Shown here piece after piece: positions 1 to 10,671 of a stretch of 64,000 nucleotides of DNA (position 1 is the stretch's first letter; every line of letters starts with the position of its first letter). Both the position numbers and the translations under genes were made by a program. This DNA is from Argyresthia goedartella. Lineage: Eukaryota; Arthropoda; Insecta; Lepidoptera; Argyresthiidae. The stretch covers positions 27,093,674 to 27,157,673 of the forward strand of contig OX463808.1 in NCBI GenBank assembly GCA_949825045.1, given 5' to 3'. Below the pieces are notes generated by a model that saw only the letters and a list, made by a program, of their open reading frames with translations, had not been told where the DNA came from and did not search any database.

Positions 1-262
1 AATATCACCCCGAGGTTCAGTCAGTAATCAGTAAACTGTATTGTGATGCCATTGTATGATACAGGAACAATTATGATTATTAAGCTGAGTATTTTATACA
101 GCAGTAGGTAGTTATTGAAATAATTGTAAACCAGACTGCCTTTACAAGATAATATAGAATCCTGCTATCCTGCCCTGCCTAGGCTTCCTGAGGGAAATCT
201 CTTTTTAGTGATAAGCTAGACTTTTAGCGTAATATTGCTTATTATATACCGTGCAATAAAGT
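1..262 (+). repeat. LINE 3' UTR remnant
   Basis: No coding frame. The stretch at about 190-260 has the motif order tctttttagtgataagct, then gtgcaataaag. The same order occurs in the 3' UTR of the better-preserved LINE that ends near 37,434. I read this as the last part of a non-LTR element whose body lies upstream of the window. Confidence 0.5.
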
Positions 263-264
263 AC

Positions 265-1272
265 ATTGAGAAGTCAACTAAGCTTGTCATTAAATGCAAA
301 GAGATACTAAACTTTGAAATCAACCTTCAAAAAACTAAAATTATGAAATTTCACCATCCTCAAGCAAACCCACCAACAACGTTACAATATAATTAAAAAT
401 TATAATAACCTAAACATAATAACAGTTCCTACAAAAAAAATTCTCGGACTACATTTTGGGTGGAAACTTCACATAGAAAAACTATGCTGTAAAATAAACC
501 AAGGAGACTTGCACATATTGCGTTCACAGAGTCGGCTATTACTGCATTTGGCTATGTGCACTCTATCCTGAGCTACGTTTTTTTTTTTTGGCAATTCTAC
601 TGATAGAGATAAAGATAAACACAACTATCAGATAAAAACACCAGGACAATGCAATTCATTCAATGTACTTACTTGTGAATATTACCATTTCCTAAATGCG
701 TTAAACTTAACAAAAAAAAAACGTATTCTATGTTGCTATTAAAATATATAACTTGTTACCAAATGACATAAAGATTTATTCCTTTTAGCGTACTATTACT
801 AGAATTGTTCAAAATATAATTTACAACTTAATATTGAACATATCAATAAGAAAGAGTTAATTACTATATATTCTTAAAGTTACTGGGCTGGCGTGAGTTT
901 TCGTGACATTTCTTTCTTGACCTACAAGCCCACGGCTTTACGAAACGGAGTGGTATTCCTAAAAACAGACTACTTACTAAATTTTTTGATAAAATAAAAA
1001 TAAATAACAACAAGGTAAAATAAAAATAAATCACTCAAATCTCTCAAACTCAAATCAAATAAATCACATAATATTAAATGCATAGGACAATTAAATACTT
1101 AAGACAATTAAATACTAACTTCTCAAGTAAATATGTTATTAAATAACTAGTAATTAAGTTGTGTAAATAAATCATTTGCATACCTATTTAGAGTTATATT
1201 CTGTGCAACTAAAATTACATATTTAAGACCAAATGTAAACCATGAGACGTAAATAAAGTTTCTTATTTCTTA
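265..1272 (+). pseudogene. Degenerate LINE reverse transcriptase C-terminus and 3' tail
   Basis: Broken frames read like the region after the catalytic core of a Jockey/CR1-type reverse transcriptase. One piece is KILGLHFGWKLHIEKL near 435-490, matching the usual 'FLGI.ID..LTWK.HI' block. Further pieces follow near 520-570 and 920-990 (TALRNGVVFLKTDYLLNFL). It ends at 1,240-1,272 with aataaagtttcttatttctt, a typical LINE 3' tail made of short repeats. Many stops and frameshifts make it inactive. The clade assignment is loose. Confidence 0.5.
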
Positions 1273-1740
1273 TTATGGAATGTTGCATGTGAGGCAGGTA
1301 TGAGAAGACGTCGTTATGGTTGTATGAACTGGACATTTTTACAAGACTGCACGAGCGGCCAGATGCTAGTTAGATAAGATAACTTTTCTTGTTAAAATAA
1401 GGTCGCATTAGTTAACATTATTCAATGGAGTATACATTTTTCCTCTTTGTTTTATTGTATGCAATATATGTAGAAGTTATAGATTTTGATGAATCGGTAA
1501 TTCGGTACTTAAATTACATAAACTTAGTTCGGGATATTCGGTAAAAGATTTTTTGAAATTCTTTCTCTACAAGAACTACATTATAAAAGGCATGGTAAAA
1601 ATATATCATTATATGTTATGCCTGACCATTTCCCGCGGCTTCGCTCGCATGGAATCGTGTAAGTATGGCCAAATGCGAGTCACTCCCGATCACGAAGAGT
1701 TGCTAACCAAGATTTATATATGGCATTAAGCGCGGACGAT
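1273..1740. other. AT-rich stretch without recognisable gene
   Basis: I see no coding frame. A GC-rich island at about 1,631-1,650 (cccgcggcttcgctcgc) resembles, in reverse complement, the gcgaagccgc motif at the Helitron 3' end near 8,970. No CTAG terminus follows it, so it is only a possible Helitron scrap. Confidence 0.35.
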
Positions 1741-2600
1741 GGGTGTAAATAGACCTGGGCTCTTATGTCAATGAATTCTCTCGAGAGACGAAGGTCACCA
1801 GGTGGGTGTAGTGTATACTGAATTTAGTAGCGCTTTCGATACGTTATACCACTTGCTGCTCCTGAGAAAGTCACTGCGGGACCGTATCTATCATAGAGAC
1901 ATCAGACAGTGACGGTGAGTGGACACGAGTCTCAGCCATACCACGCAAATTTGGAAGTCCCCCAGAGCTCTCACCTTGGACCCATTCTAATTCTAATTTT
2001 CATCAATGACCTGACGTCGCGTATCGCGCACTGTAAGTATCCCCTGTTTGCGGACGATGTAAAACTAAATAAGACCACTTAAGTCGGAAGCAAACTTAGA
2101 GTTGCTGCAGAAGGACCTCAACGAGAAAGCGATCTGGTGCCGAGATAATGGGATGGTGCTATCACATCACTTTCACCAAAAAGAGAACACACTTCAAACC
2201 GTAAATGAAATGCGTGATCTCAGTGTACTGATGGTGTCCAACCTAAAGTTCATGACCCACATCAACTCTCTTCTGCTGCGCGCAAAGCCGCAAAAATGCT
2301 GGGCTTCATAAAGCTTTATACAAAAAAAAATCCGTTTCGCTAGCACCAAGGTACTCTTATACAATGCTCTAGTTCGCAGCCACCTTGAGTACGCTTCCGT
2401 TGTCTGGAATCCCATTTACGCGGTACATTCCGAAAGGATTGAACGCATAAAGCACGCATTTGACAAACATTTGGCCTACAGCCAGCCGGGTGTTTCTCAT
2501 AGGGAAATCTATGATACACTGAACTTCCGACAAAACCTAAAGGACCTTCTATTCTTGCAGAAGGTTTGTAATAATCACTTGTATTATAAAGTTTAATGAA
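1741..2600 (+). pseudogene. Degenerate LINE reverse transcriptase
   Basis: Broken frames preserve the order of reverse transcriptase motifs. Near 1,818 there is EFSSAFDTLYHLLLLRKSL (motif A), near 1,960 VPQSSHLGPILILIFINDL (motif B, normally VPQGSVLGP), and near 2,044 PLFADDVKL (motif C with intact ADD). After these comes VLLYNALVRSHLEYASVVWN near 2,350 and a C-terminal region to about 2,565. The pattern is of Jockey/CR1-type LINEs. It differs in sequence from the LINE that starts at 2,625. Stops and frameshifts are frequent. Confidence 0.65.
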
Positions 2601-2624
2601 ATATTTAAATTAAAAACATGTAGA

Positions 2625-4236
2625 GGTAGCATCAAGACGGTATGACTGGGCTATAACTGGTATTTATAAAAACAGGAAGAAATTCTATGATTTATGTTCA
2701 CAAAGATGTATAAATGCGCATGATATTAAATTTTTAGAGTTCTTAAAACAATATCCAAAGACCATCAAATCTGTGTGCCATACAGCAAAGTCCCATTACC
2801 TGAGTAGAAAAATTAAGCAAGCTGAAGACAAAATTTAAACAACACGGAAAATATTCAATACCGAAACTGGCAAAATTAAACCTCGGGACCGGACATTTGT
2901 TCTAAATATAGACGATAAATTATGTTGTAAAGATCGCGAAGTAGCCAATGCATTTGAAGATTTCTTTAACAAAATACCAATGGTTACTACCCAGTCCTTA
3001 GATGCATCCACGGCGGAAGCTGCTTCCATGCTATAAAATAATGTTGATAAGTGTCATAATATATTTAAATTCAGACATATAAATGTAGACACGATTTTTA
3101 AGACATTTAAATAGCTTAATATCAAAAACACCGAGGATCTTTGGGGAATATCCTGACGTTATGAAAAATAGTAAACTGATTCCTTTATATAAGTCCGGCA
3201 ATAAAAGTGAACTGACTAATTAGAGACTAATATCAATACTCCCCGCTCTAAGTAAAATATTAGAAAAAAATATAATGGGAAAAAAAATAAATATTAGAAA
3301 AAAATTAAAATGGGTCAATAACTGGCTTGAGCCAGTTATTGACCCATTTTAATATAAACCGACTGTTCCATAGTGAGCAATATGGCTTCACTAAAGGGCG
3401 TTCCACTACAGATGCAGGGATAAGGTTCTTAAAGCATATCTTTGATGCTTGGGAGAGGTCACAAGATGCAATTGGTATCTTCTGTGACCTTTCCAAAGCA
3501 TTTGATTGCGATTGTCACGAAACGTTAATTTGTAAATTACAGCATTACGGAGTTCAGGGGAAAGCTCTCGAATTTGTCTTTTCTTATCTGCGTAATAGAA
3601 TCCAGAAAGTTGATGTGAATGGAGAGAGGTCATCTGGATCTCTCATCTCAATGGTTTGTTTGTTTGCTGATAATACTTCACTTATTTTTAAGATTGACAC
3701 AACCCAGAACAAATTTGACGATGTTAAAAAAGCAATCACGCTAGTTTATAAGTGGTTAACTACCAATAATTTAGTGTTAAACTCTAAAAAAACAAATGTG
3801 TGAAATTCTCGCTACCAAATGTCAGAAGGGATCCCACTTTAAGTATTTTAATGAGACGGGCCTTTAGACCTGGTTCAGTCAGCTAAATTCTTGGGTATTA
3901 ATCTAGATTCATATTGCAGTGGGGTCCTCATACATCTTATATAGCTGGAAGATTGAGCTCTGCAGCTTTTGATGTACAAAACATTAGACAGTTTACTGAT
4001 GAAGCCACTGCAAGATTAGTATATTTCAGTCACTTTTACATTATGCCATATGCCATTATTACATATATTATGCCAGCATTATGTCATATGGCATTCTGAT
4101 GTGGGGGCCGCAGATATACAATCGGTATTTGTGCTACAGAAGAGAGCAATTCGTTTCATATATAATATGAAATCCCGCGATTCTCTCCGTCAATGATTTA
4201 AGCAGATCAATATTCTTACAGTGGCTTGTCAATATA
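2625..4236 (+). pseudogene. LINE (family N1, copy 1), 5' part; interrupted by Tc1 copy A
   Basis: Decoded segments include KFYDLCSQRC and SVCHTAKSHYLSRKIKQ (linker before the reverse transcriptase), NSKLIPLYKSG near 3,170, then a 158-codon open stretch (3,327-3,803) with [29 protein letters not shown] and FADNTSLIF. In that frame the ADD motif C reads ADN. Motif B (normally PQGSILGP) is deleted between SGSL and FADN. The same family recurs at 11,616-12,712 (minus) and 29,430-31,713 (plus). The frame continues to ILTVACQYI at 4,235, where the Tc1 element has inserted, and resumes at 5,550 as YENLFYVRKNI. It is dead. Confidence 0.7.
3304..3353. repeat. Perfect 24-bp inverted repeat (hairpin) inside LINE N1
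   Basis: The arms 3,304-3,327 and 3,330-3,353 are exact reverse complements with a 2-base loop (tg). The right arm encodes the expected LINE residues SQLLTHFN. The left arm is an extra, inverted copy of it. The flanking text aatattagaaaaaaat also occurs twice just upstream (about 3,256 and 3,290), which suggests local template switching. Confidence 0.9.
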
Positions 4237-4238
4237 TA

Positions 4239-5547
4239 CACAGTCAGGTCATAAGTTCTGTCACACAATAAAAACTTTTGAATTTAGAACGCTGGCCACA
4301 AAAAAGTTTATTGAATTCGAATTTCGAATTTTTCATGAAAATAAAAATGTGTACTTTTTAGAATTTTCCTCATTTTTAAATATGGAGTGGACACTTAAAG
4401 AAGACCGTGTCGCAGTTATTGCGTTGCATCGTTGCGGTTACGCGCCAATTCAGATTTTCGACTTACTGAAAAATTTGAATATAACCAAAAGATTCGTTTA
4501 TCGTACCATAAAACGATACAATGAAGACTCTAGTGTAGATGACAGATCAAGAAGTGGTCGCCCTCGCTCTGTTAGGACTTCAGCAGTGATAAAAGCTGTG
4601 AAGGCGCGAATTCAAAGAAATCCCATACGTAAGCAGAAACTGTTGGCCCTTCAGATGGGGTTAAGCAGGACCACGGTGAAAAGGGTGTTAAATGAAGACT
4701 TAGGGCTTAGGGCATATCGAAGAAAAACAGGACATCGTTTGGACGCTCGTTTAATGGACCTGAGACTGAAGAGATGCCGCGCTTTGTTGAAGCGGTACGC
4801 GGGAAAAAAGCATCGGGAAATTCTTTTTTCGGATGAAAAAATTTTCACCGTGGAAGAGAGCTACAACAAACAAAATGATAAGGTGTATGCACACATTAGT
4901 GAAGAAGCGAGCAACCGTATTCCGCGTGTCCAACGAGGTCATTTTCCATCCTCGCTCATGGTTTGGTTGGGGGTCTCTTATTGGGGCTTAACTGAGGTAC
5001 ATTTTTGTGAGAAAGGCGTAAAAACGAATGCAGTTCTGTATCAAAATACAGTCCTCAAGAACCTTGTGGAACCTGTTTCTCATACCATGTTTAATAACAG
5101 GCACTGGGTATTCCAACAAGGTTCTGCGCCAGCTCATAGAGCGAAAAGCACACAAGACTGGCTGGCGGCGCGTGAAATCGACTTCATCCGGCACGAAGAC
5201 TGGCCCTCCTCCAGTCCAGATTTGAGTCCGTTAGATTACAAGATATGGCAACACTTGGAGGAAAAGGCCTGCTCAAAGCCTCATCCTGATTTGGAGTCAC
5301 TCAAGGCATCCTTGATTAAGGCAGCCGCCGATATTGACATGGACCTCGTTCGTGCTGCGATAGACGACTGGCCGCGCAGAATAAAGGCCTGTATTCAAAA
5401 TCGCGGGGGTCATTTTGAATAAACTTTATTACCATAAGAATCTATGTTTTATTAAGTTCATTTTGCTATATAAATGTTTACATAAATAATAAACATGTCT
5501 AAATTATTTCATATTGCACATGTGACAGAACTTATGACCTGACTATG
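4239..5547 (+). mobile_element. Tc1/mariner element, copy A (full length, 1,309 bp)
   Basis: The ends are near-perfect terminal inverted repeats of 27 bp. They read CACAGTCAGGTCATAAGTTC on the left and, in reverse complement, CATAGTCAGGTCATAAGTTC on the right, with one mismatch. TA dinucleotides flank both ends (4,237-4,238 and 5,548-5,549), the canonical target duplication of the superfamily. The element sits inside LINE N1, whose frame joins across the insertion. Three more copies lie at 32,205-33,356, 51,508-52,818 and 54,277-55,581, plus a 54-bp end fragment at 55,584-55,637. Confidence 0.95.
4382..5422 (+). CDS. Tc1/mariner transposase, DD37D type, with a catalytic Asp replaced by Gly
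   Basis: 346-aa cut-and-paste transposase acting in the nucleus. The ATG at 4,382 (MEWTLKED) was chosen because it matches the start in the three other copies; the frame is open further 5' to 4,226, but that part lies across the TIR. Residues 1-110 form paired helix-turn-helix DNA-binding domains with an RSGRPRSVR hinge. The DDE/D core follows: Asp151 in LFSDEKIF, position 247 in VFQQGSAPAH, Asp285 in SSPDLSPLDYKIW. The spacing 247-285 leaves 37 residues, the DD37D (maT-like) class. The other copies read QQDSAPAH, so Gly247 (codon GGT at 5,120-5,122) replaces the second catalytic Asp. The frame is otherwise intact, but the protein is probably catalytically dead. It could still bind TIRs. Confidence 0.93.
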   Translation: MEWTLKEDRVAVIALHRCGYAPIQIFDLLKNLNITKRFVYRTIKRYNEDSSVDDRSRSGRPRSVRTSAVIKAVKARIQRNPIRKQKLLALQMGLSRTTVKRVLNEDLGLRAYRRKTGHRLDARLMDLRLKRCRALLKRYAGKKHREILFSDEKIFTVEESYNKQNDKVYAHISEEASNRIPRVQRGHFPSSLMVWLGVSYWGLTEVHFCEKGVKTNAVLYQNTVLKNLVEPVSHTMFNNRHWVFQQGSAPAHRAKSTQDWLAAREIDFIRHEDWPSSSPDLSPLDYKIWQHLEEKACSKPHPDLESLKASLIKAAADIDMDLVRAAIDDWPRRIKACIQNRGGHFE

Positions 5548-5549
5548 TA

Positions 5550-5620
5550 TATATGAAAACTTATTTTACGTACGGAAAAATATTAACACCGATTACGATT
5601 TTGAAATCTAACGTGGTGGA
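5550..5620 (+). pseudogene. LINE N1 (copy 1) continuation after the Tc1 insertion
   Basis: Directly after the Tc1 right TA the frame reads YENLFYVRKNI, continuing ILTVACQYI from the left side of the insertion. Similarity fades after about 5,620. Confidence 0.55.
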
Positions 5621-6079
5621 CTTGAAATACCATCATCCCCTGTTGGGGTGCGATGGGGTTGAAATGTGTCATATCAATATGGGTGTCGTTTTAGGGTTTC
5701 TTGAGATGTTAGTTACGAAAATGGCATTGATTTTAAAATTAAATTTAGTGCACATGAAAATTCTTGAAAGTATGTGTGACAGTAGTTTTGGAGCAAATCG
5801 GTTGTATTAAACGGTCAGACATACAGCCACACAAGTGATCCTGTAAGGGTTCCATTTTTTCTCTTTGAGGTATAGATGGAGACATGCGTTATCATAATGG
5901 GTTTTTGTATTAGTATTTGGTTAATTGGCTAGGTGAGCGCAGGCGGCGCGGCAGGGCGGGAGGAGTAGTCATCGGGAAATTTTCTGCAGCCTATTTACAT
6001 TTTATAAGTTTAGGCTTGGATTTTAGGTGAAATGCAAAGTATAAGTAGGTACCTACATATTTCGTTACATATTATGTCA
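5621..6079. other. Unassigned repeat-like sequence
   Basis: No conserved coding signal. An 85-codon open frame at 5,553-5,810 starts in the LINE remnant and shows no recognisable domain. A short GC-rich patch (gcgcaggcggcgcggcaggg, about 5,936) resembles another at 7,740-7,800, so both may be scraps of one dispersed repeat. Confidence 0.3.
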
Positions 6080-6990
6080 ATCAAAATCAAAAATCAAAAA
6101 TTGTTTATTTCATAACAAAAACATGTTTGCACAGACGTGGGATCTCCTTTTAAGTATTGCAATACCTGTATCAGGAGATACCTACCTACCACAATGAACA
6201 TTTAAGAAATAAACACATTTATGTATTTGTTTAAAAAATTTCTAGTGGGTTAACTAAGTGTCATTTGCACAGATAATTTGTGATTAGTGCGCTAAGCGAT
6301 TATTACATTGTTATTATTTTTATTATACAACTGCTAAATAGCATCATAATTTTGGTGCAAATGGACCTAAGTAACAAAAATGAAAATTTGTCTTACTGTT
6401 GATAGCAACAGTAAGACAACCTCTCACCACCATCACTACAGAAACTTATATTTAATATTAAATTTAATCAAAGTATTAACATAAGTAATTAATACTTAGG
6501 AAGTTAATTCTAAAATACTGTAATTATATAAGTTACATATTTATGTATTCATATGCTTGTTTATACAATATAGGCTATTACGATACAGTTTTAAACAATA
6601 CATTGTTAAGTGGAACGTTTGAACAAAGATTCAACCTCATCATAGTCCAGACTTGTAAGCCATTTTATAAGCGATTGTTTAACATCTCTAGTAGTGAGTT
6701 TGTAAATACTTAATATTTTATTGTAAAGAAAACTTGCTTGTATTTTATACTGTCTTTGGGCAAAATTCGATTTGTACTGAGTAATATCAGAGACTGTGTA
6801 ATGTCGTCGAGTTTCAGGTAGATTAGGGTTAAATGGTAATTGTCGGTGTTTTTTAATAATTGTATTAAGAATGTAGATTTTCCTGATAGAAAGTAAGTTG
6901 GATTTAAGATAGAGTTGAGTGGTGGGAAATCTATAAGGTAGGAAGGTAGGAATTCTATTGTGTACATAGAATATATGTACAAGCATGGAT
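6080..6990 (-). pseudogene. 5'-truncated LINE: reverse transcriptase C-terminus and 3' UTR
   Basis: A 126-codon frame on the minus strand (6,986 to 6,606) ends in a C-terminal block typical of insect LINEs. It includes LPFNPNLPETRRH, FAQRQYKIQASFLYNKI and IKWLTSLDYDEVESLF. About 500 bp of AT-rich 3' UTR follow, and the element terminates near 6,080 in a minus-strand aaataaacaatttttgattt tail of short repeats. The element is truncated just upstream of the C-terminal block, as is usual for target-primed insertion. There is no catalytic core, so it is inert. Confidence 0.7.
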
Positions 6991-7009
6991 CCTTTTGATA
7001 TGCTGATTA

Positions 7010-7360
7010 AAGACTAGCAGATCGGCGCAAGTTTGGCTTGTAACAATAAGGCCGATTTTACGTGGCGGATCAAGAATTGCCGCCATATCATGATATGCCG
7101 AGGCACATTATGATGTACCGAATTTGACAATCGGCCGACTACATATACACGGTGACTTTTTATTCGTTTTGTTAACTTCGGGGAATGATAGTACCTATCA
7201 ATATAAACATTTTCCCAAACATATGGACGCAAACGAAAAAAAACAATTCGTTCCTCAGAACAATAACCCCATCAGCTGATTATAAGTTAAGTACTATGGA
7301 AGACCCAAAATATTTTTTTGTTTGCGACCATATATGCTCCAAGGGGAATACGTGCCGATG
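7010..7360. repeat. Degenerate fold-back (MITE-like) element
   Basis: The text ggggaatgatagtacctatc at about 7,180 followed by aaacattttcccaaacatat closely resembles the TIR of the 264-bp MITE at 41,385-41,648. The partly inverted partner (tttttttgtttgcgaccatatatgc then ggggaa) lies near 7,313-7,347. The outer termini are not clear. I infer an old relative of that MITE. Confidence 0.45.
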
Positions 7361-8162
7361 AGATAAAAGCTTGTCTTAAAAGATCATCATTAGAGCCCTA
7401 GAGGTAATACCTACCTAAAGGTAATGTTTTCGCCGGCCTATTTTTGGACCTTTTACTAAAACTGGGTAACGGTGATTACCCCGAAAAAAACGGCATGATA
7501 TCTGTTTCTGCCGATTTGGCCACTAACAACAGTTGAAAACCTGAATTCAAAAATTTATCCAGACCCAGGAAAAATCAAGAGAGTAGTTACGTAAAAGAGC
7601 TGACTGACCCCAAAGAACGACCAAGCAGTGGTCAATAGTGACATATTACTGAACACCTTTGATTGTTGGACAACAGATTGTTTATAACTCAATAACATTG
7701 ACGATGCCGTTTTAGCCGATTCTAACTGAGCTGAGGTGAGGGGCGCCGCATTCGCCCGTCGTCTTCTGGCGGGGTAGCGGGCGGCGCGGAATAGTGTCGG
7801 ACCGGCGGCGACGTTAAAAATTAAGTGTTTTTTTCGAATTTAATGAAAAACGGAAATAAGCTAATTGATAAAATTTAAGGATTTATACGGAGCTCCAAAA
7901 AAGAAAAATTTAGGCTTAAAAATTATAAGAAAAGTCAGTTGTTTTATATTAAAATTATTGTATCTCCTTTTTAACATAGACTATGATCAGGATTTTTTAC
8001 GATCGAGGCAAATTAATCCAAACACGTAACGACGTAGTATTAAAACTAGATTATCTCAGTGTAAATAACATATTTTTTTTAGACATATGAATTTAGTGGA
8101 AATAATTTTATATTTTTTTGCCGCATTTCTGTGGTTTTGTATGATCTTGGGCCTTAAATACT
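7361..8162. other. Unassigned AT-rich sequence
   Basis: I see no gene or known element. A GC-rich patch at 7,738-7,812 (gcgggcggcgcggaa) stands out from the AT-rich surroundings and resembles the patch near 5,940. Confidence 0.3.
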
Positions 8163-8992
8163 TTGAACCCACCGAGTCTGCCATATCACACACTTTTACT
8201 ACGTGTGGGTACCTGTTATGTTATTAAGAAATTTAAAGCCACCCAAACTTTGTAATGGCACTAGGTTGCAAATCAAGGCTTTGCATCGGAAAGGCCACTG
8301 TTTTGACCGGACCTGCTTAGGGAAAAACAGTGTTTGTACCGCGTATTCCATTAATACCAAAATGACCTCTCCTTTGAATTCAAAAGGGTCCAGTTTCCTC
8401 TGAAGGTCTGTTACCACATGACCATAAATATGTGGTAGAGCGCAAACTCTCAAAGTCGCCGGAGTAGACCCACGACAGTTTCTCCCATATGTGTCGTGTG
8501 TCCCAATTCTATGTGGCGTGCTCCCGTGTTAGTTTAGCTTAAAGTTTGGTTCTGTTGCTACCACCTTTAAACTTGGCAAGAAATGTGGCTTTTAAAGAAG
8601 TCATTTAACAAGTATAAACTTATTGAACATTTCATGTGTTAAATCATCACCTGCATTTTTCATAAAGGTATTCACCATCGCTCAGTAAACTTATTCACTT
8701 GGCAAAAGACCAAAATGTTGCTAAATACCTGTAATCTTTCCAGAACATGTTCTTCATTGACTGTTTTCCTGTTTGAGATAAACTCTAACGTAGTCATTTT
8801 TCTGATGAATTGCATGATAAACAGTGGGGAAACGCTGAATTGGAAACCCAAGAGTTCGCCATACCGCCTCTGAACTACCCCGTTTGACAAAAATAAAGCC
8901 TCCTTAAACTTTCCCTTTATGCGTAGGGGGATAGTTTTTAAAATTAAAATAACCCCGAATTTGACGTGAGCGAAGCCGCCGGCCAAAGCTAG
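8163..8992 (+). mobile_element. Helitron relic: helicase C-terminus and 3' terminus
   Basis: The frame at 8,203-8,403 contains PVMLLRNLKPPKLCNGTRLQ, the signature of the Pif1-like helicase region of Helitron Rep/Hel proteins. After a frameshift come LKVAGVDP (about 8,453) and SQFYVACSRVS (about 8,495-8,530), matching helicase motif VI. The downstream noncoding part ends at 8,971-8,992 with gcgaagccgccggccaaag and CTAG (8,989-8,992). A small cggc/gccg stem lies just before it, as expected for a Helitron 3' end. The Rep nuclease and most of the helicase are missing. It is a truncated, frameshifted pseudogene. Confidence 0.8.
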
Positions 8993-10590
8993 TATTGAGT
9001 ATGTGAGTTGTTGATGTGCCTAAATAATCTCACATATGTAAAGTACCTACGTGCTAAATTTCCCCTTCTTAAAACTGGAACTAGTAACCCAAGTAAATCC
9101 AAGTAGTATTTGATTTTCAAACAAACTATAACGCCCCTTTTTCGCCTTATTAATATGATTATAAATTTTGAGAAAAACTTTGCTGAAGATAAAGATAAAG
9201 ATTTTTTATTGGATGTGATAAGGGTAGGCATCGATGGTCAATTATTATATGAGAACACCTTATCAGCTATTAATTTAAGGCTGTAAATATAACATAGTCC
9301 ATATTACACAGGGCGCAATAAATCATACTGTTACTAATACTTATAACTTATATTATGAACTGACGTTTCGCAACTTTTTTGCTAGATTCTTGCCAAAGTA
9401 CAGCTTCGTACGAGTAGGTGAAGTCACTTTGTTAAGTCCATATTAAAGTTCACCCCCCATTTCTCCCCACACAAGAGACTGATCGTAAATTTCGCAATCT
9501 TCTGGGTCCGAATCAACGTTCGGGCATAATATTATTCTCTTTTTGTTTTTGTTTTATTATTTTTCGTGGTTAAGTTTTCTTGTTCAATGGTGCGGAACCC
9601 TTTCTGTACGAGTACCACCCAAGATACAGGGAATCCTAGTTTGGGGCTAGATCAATGTGTGTAAATAGTGTCCAAGGTATTATATTATATTATATATTAT
9701 ATATAGTTGACCGAATATTTCCTTTTAAGATATGGAAACCCTAAAAAATACATGCATTATGACTATTACGGTTAATGAGATACAGGACAGACAGACGGAC
9801 AGCAGAGGCTTAGTAATGTGTAGTAGGTTTGGTGTACCAGCGTCATTTGGCACGATAAAGTGGTCGGTCTAGTTTCTAATAATGTTGAAGCATCCTGTAG
9901 TGTAGAGTCTAGGGCTCGCGCGCTTTGGAATCACTTCTGCATACACCCACTAGGAAGCCAAGCTGGCTATTTGCAAACACTCGCTTTTCCGCAGTTTCTC
10001 GTAACTTTTTTCATTTGAGATGGCAAATGCTGCTAGGTTGGTACTCTAGCCTGCGCTCTGCGGAGTATGTACTTATGCTACAAGTAGGAGTCAGGATGGG
10101 AAACCATGATGGTGAAGGGTCAAATGTAATGCCTTGGTCTCGATAGTACACATTTAAGTGTAATTAGATTATATGATAATAGATAAGTTATGATATGATA
10201 AATGAATTTATTTGTCTCAAAAAGTTTACACAATCTTAAACTAGTGTCAAATTGAACTGAATATTTAAATAACTGTTTAAGCTAGGTTGAATTCCTAACT
10301 TCCTCACTAGGTAGAATTCTCTGTGTCGAGGAGGTTAGGAATTTGGTTTGTTATTGTGTTTAACTTTACTTACCTATTCATTGGGTTAGAATACTTCAAT
10401 AACTTAGCTCACTTAATAATACATACCTATACCCAAGATAGTAGTATCATTTAGGTATCTTTAAAGTAATTATTTATTTAACTATTTATTTCTTACAAAA
10501 CTTTATGTAAATGTTAGAGTTTGTGTGTGTGTGTTGAGAACACCTTGTGTTAGAGAAGGTGTGGAGTGTTATGCTTGTATGTAGATAGTT
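8993..10590. other. Unassigned AT-rich sequence with small repeat scraps
   Basis: No coding gene is supported. Small identifiable pieces are a LINE-like tail at about 9,185-9,225 (agataaagataaagattttt, which read on the minus strand is a short-repeat LINE end) and a scrap gtgcggaaccctttctgtac near 9,590 resembling the dispersed repeat at 37,760-38,158. A (ta)-rich stretch lies at 9,678-9,706. A possible LINE tail (atgaatttatttgtctc) starts near 10,201. The 73-codon frame at 9,925-10,146 shows no recognisable domain. Confidence 0.35.
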
Positions 10591-10591
10591 T

Positions 10592-10599
10592 GTAGTGTG

Positions 10600-10640
<41 letters not shown>

Positions 10641-10650
10641 TGTGAGTGTA
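10592..10650. repeat. (TG)n microsatellite
   Basis: An almost uninterrupted tg dinucleotide run, starting in tgtagtgtgt and ending in gtttgtgtgagtg. Confidence 0.95.
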
Positions 10651-10671
10651 CTTTTACTTTTTACTTATAAA

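Noticed and set aside
1631..1650. gcggcttcgctcgc as a Helitron 3' end on the minus strand
   Set aside because: No CTAG terminus follows and no Helitron coding text is nearby.
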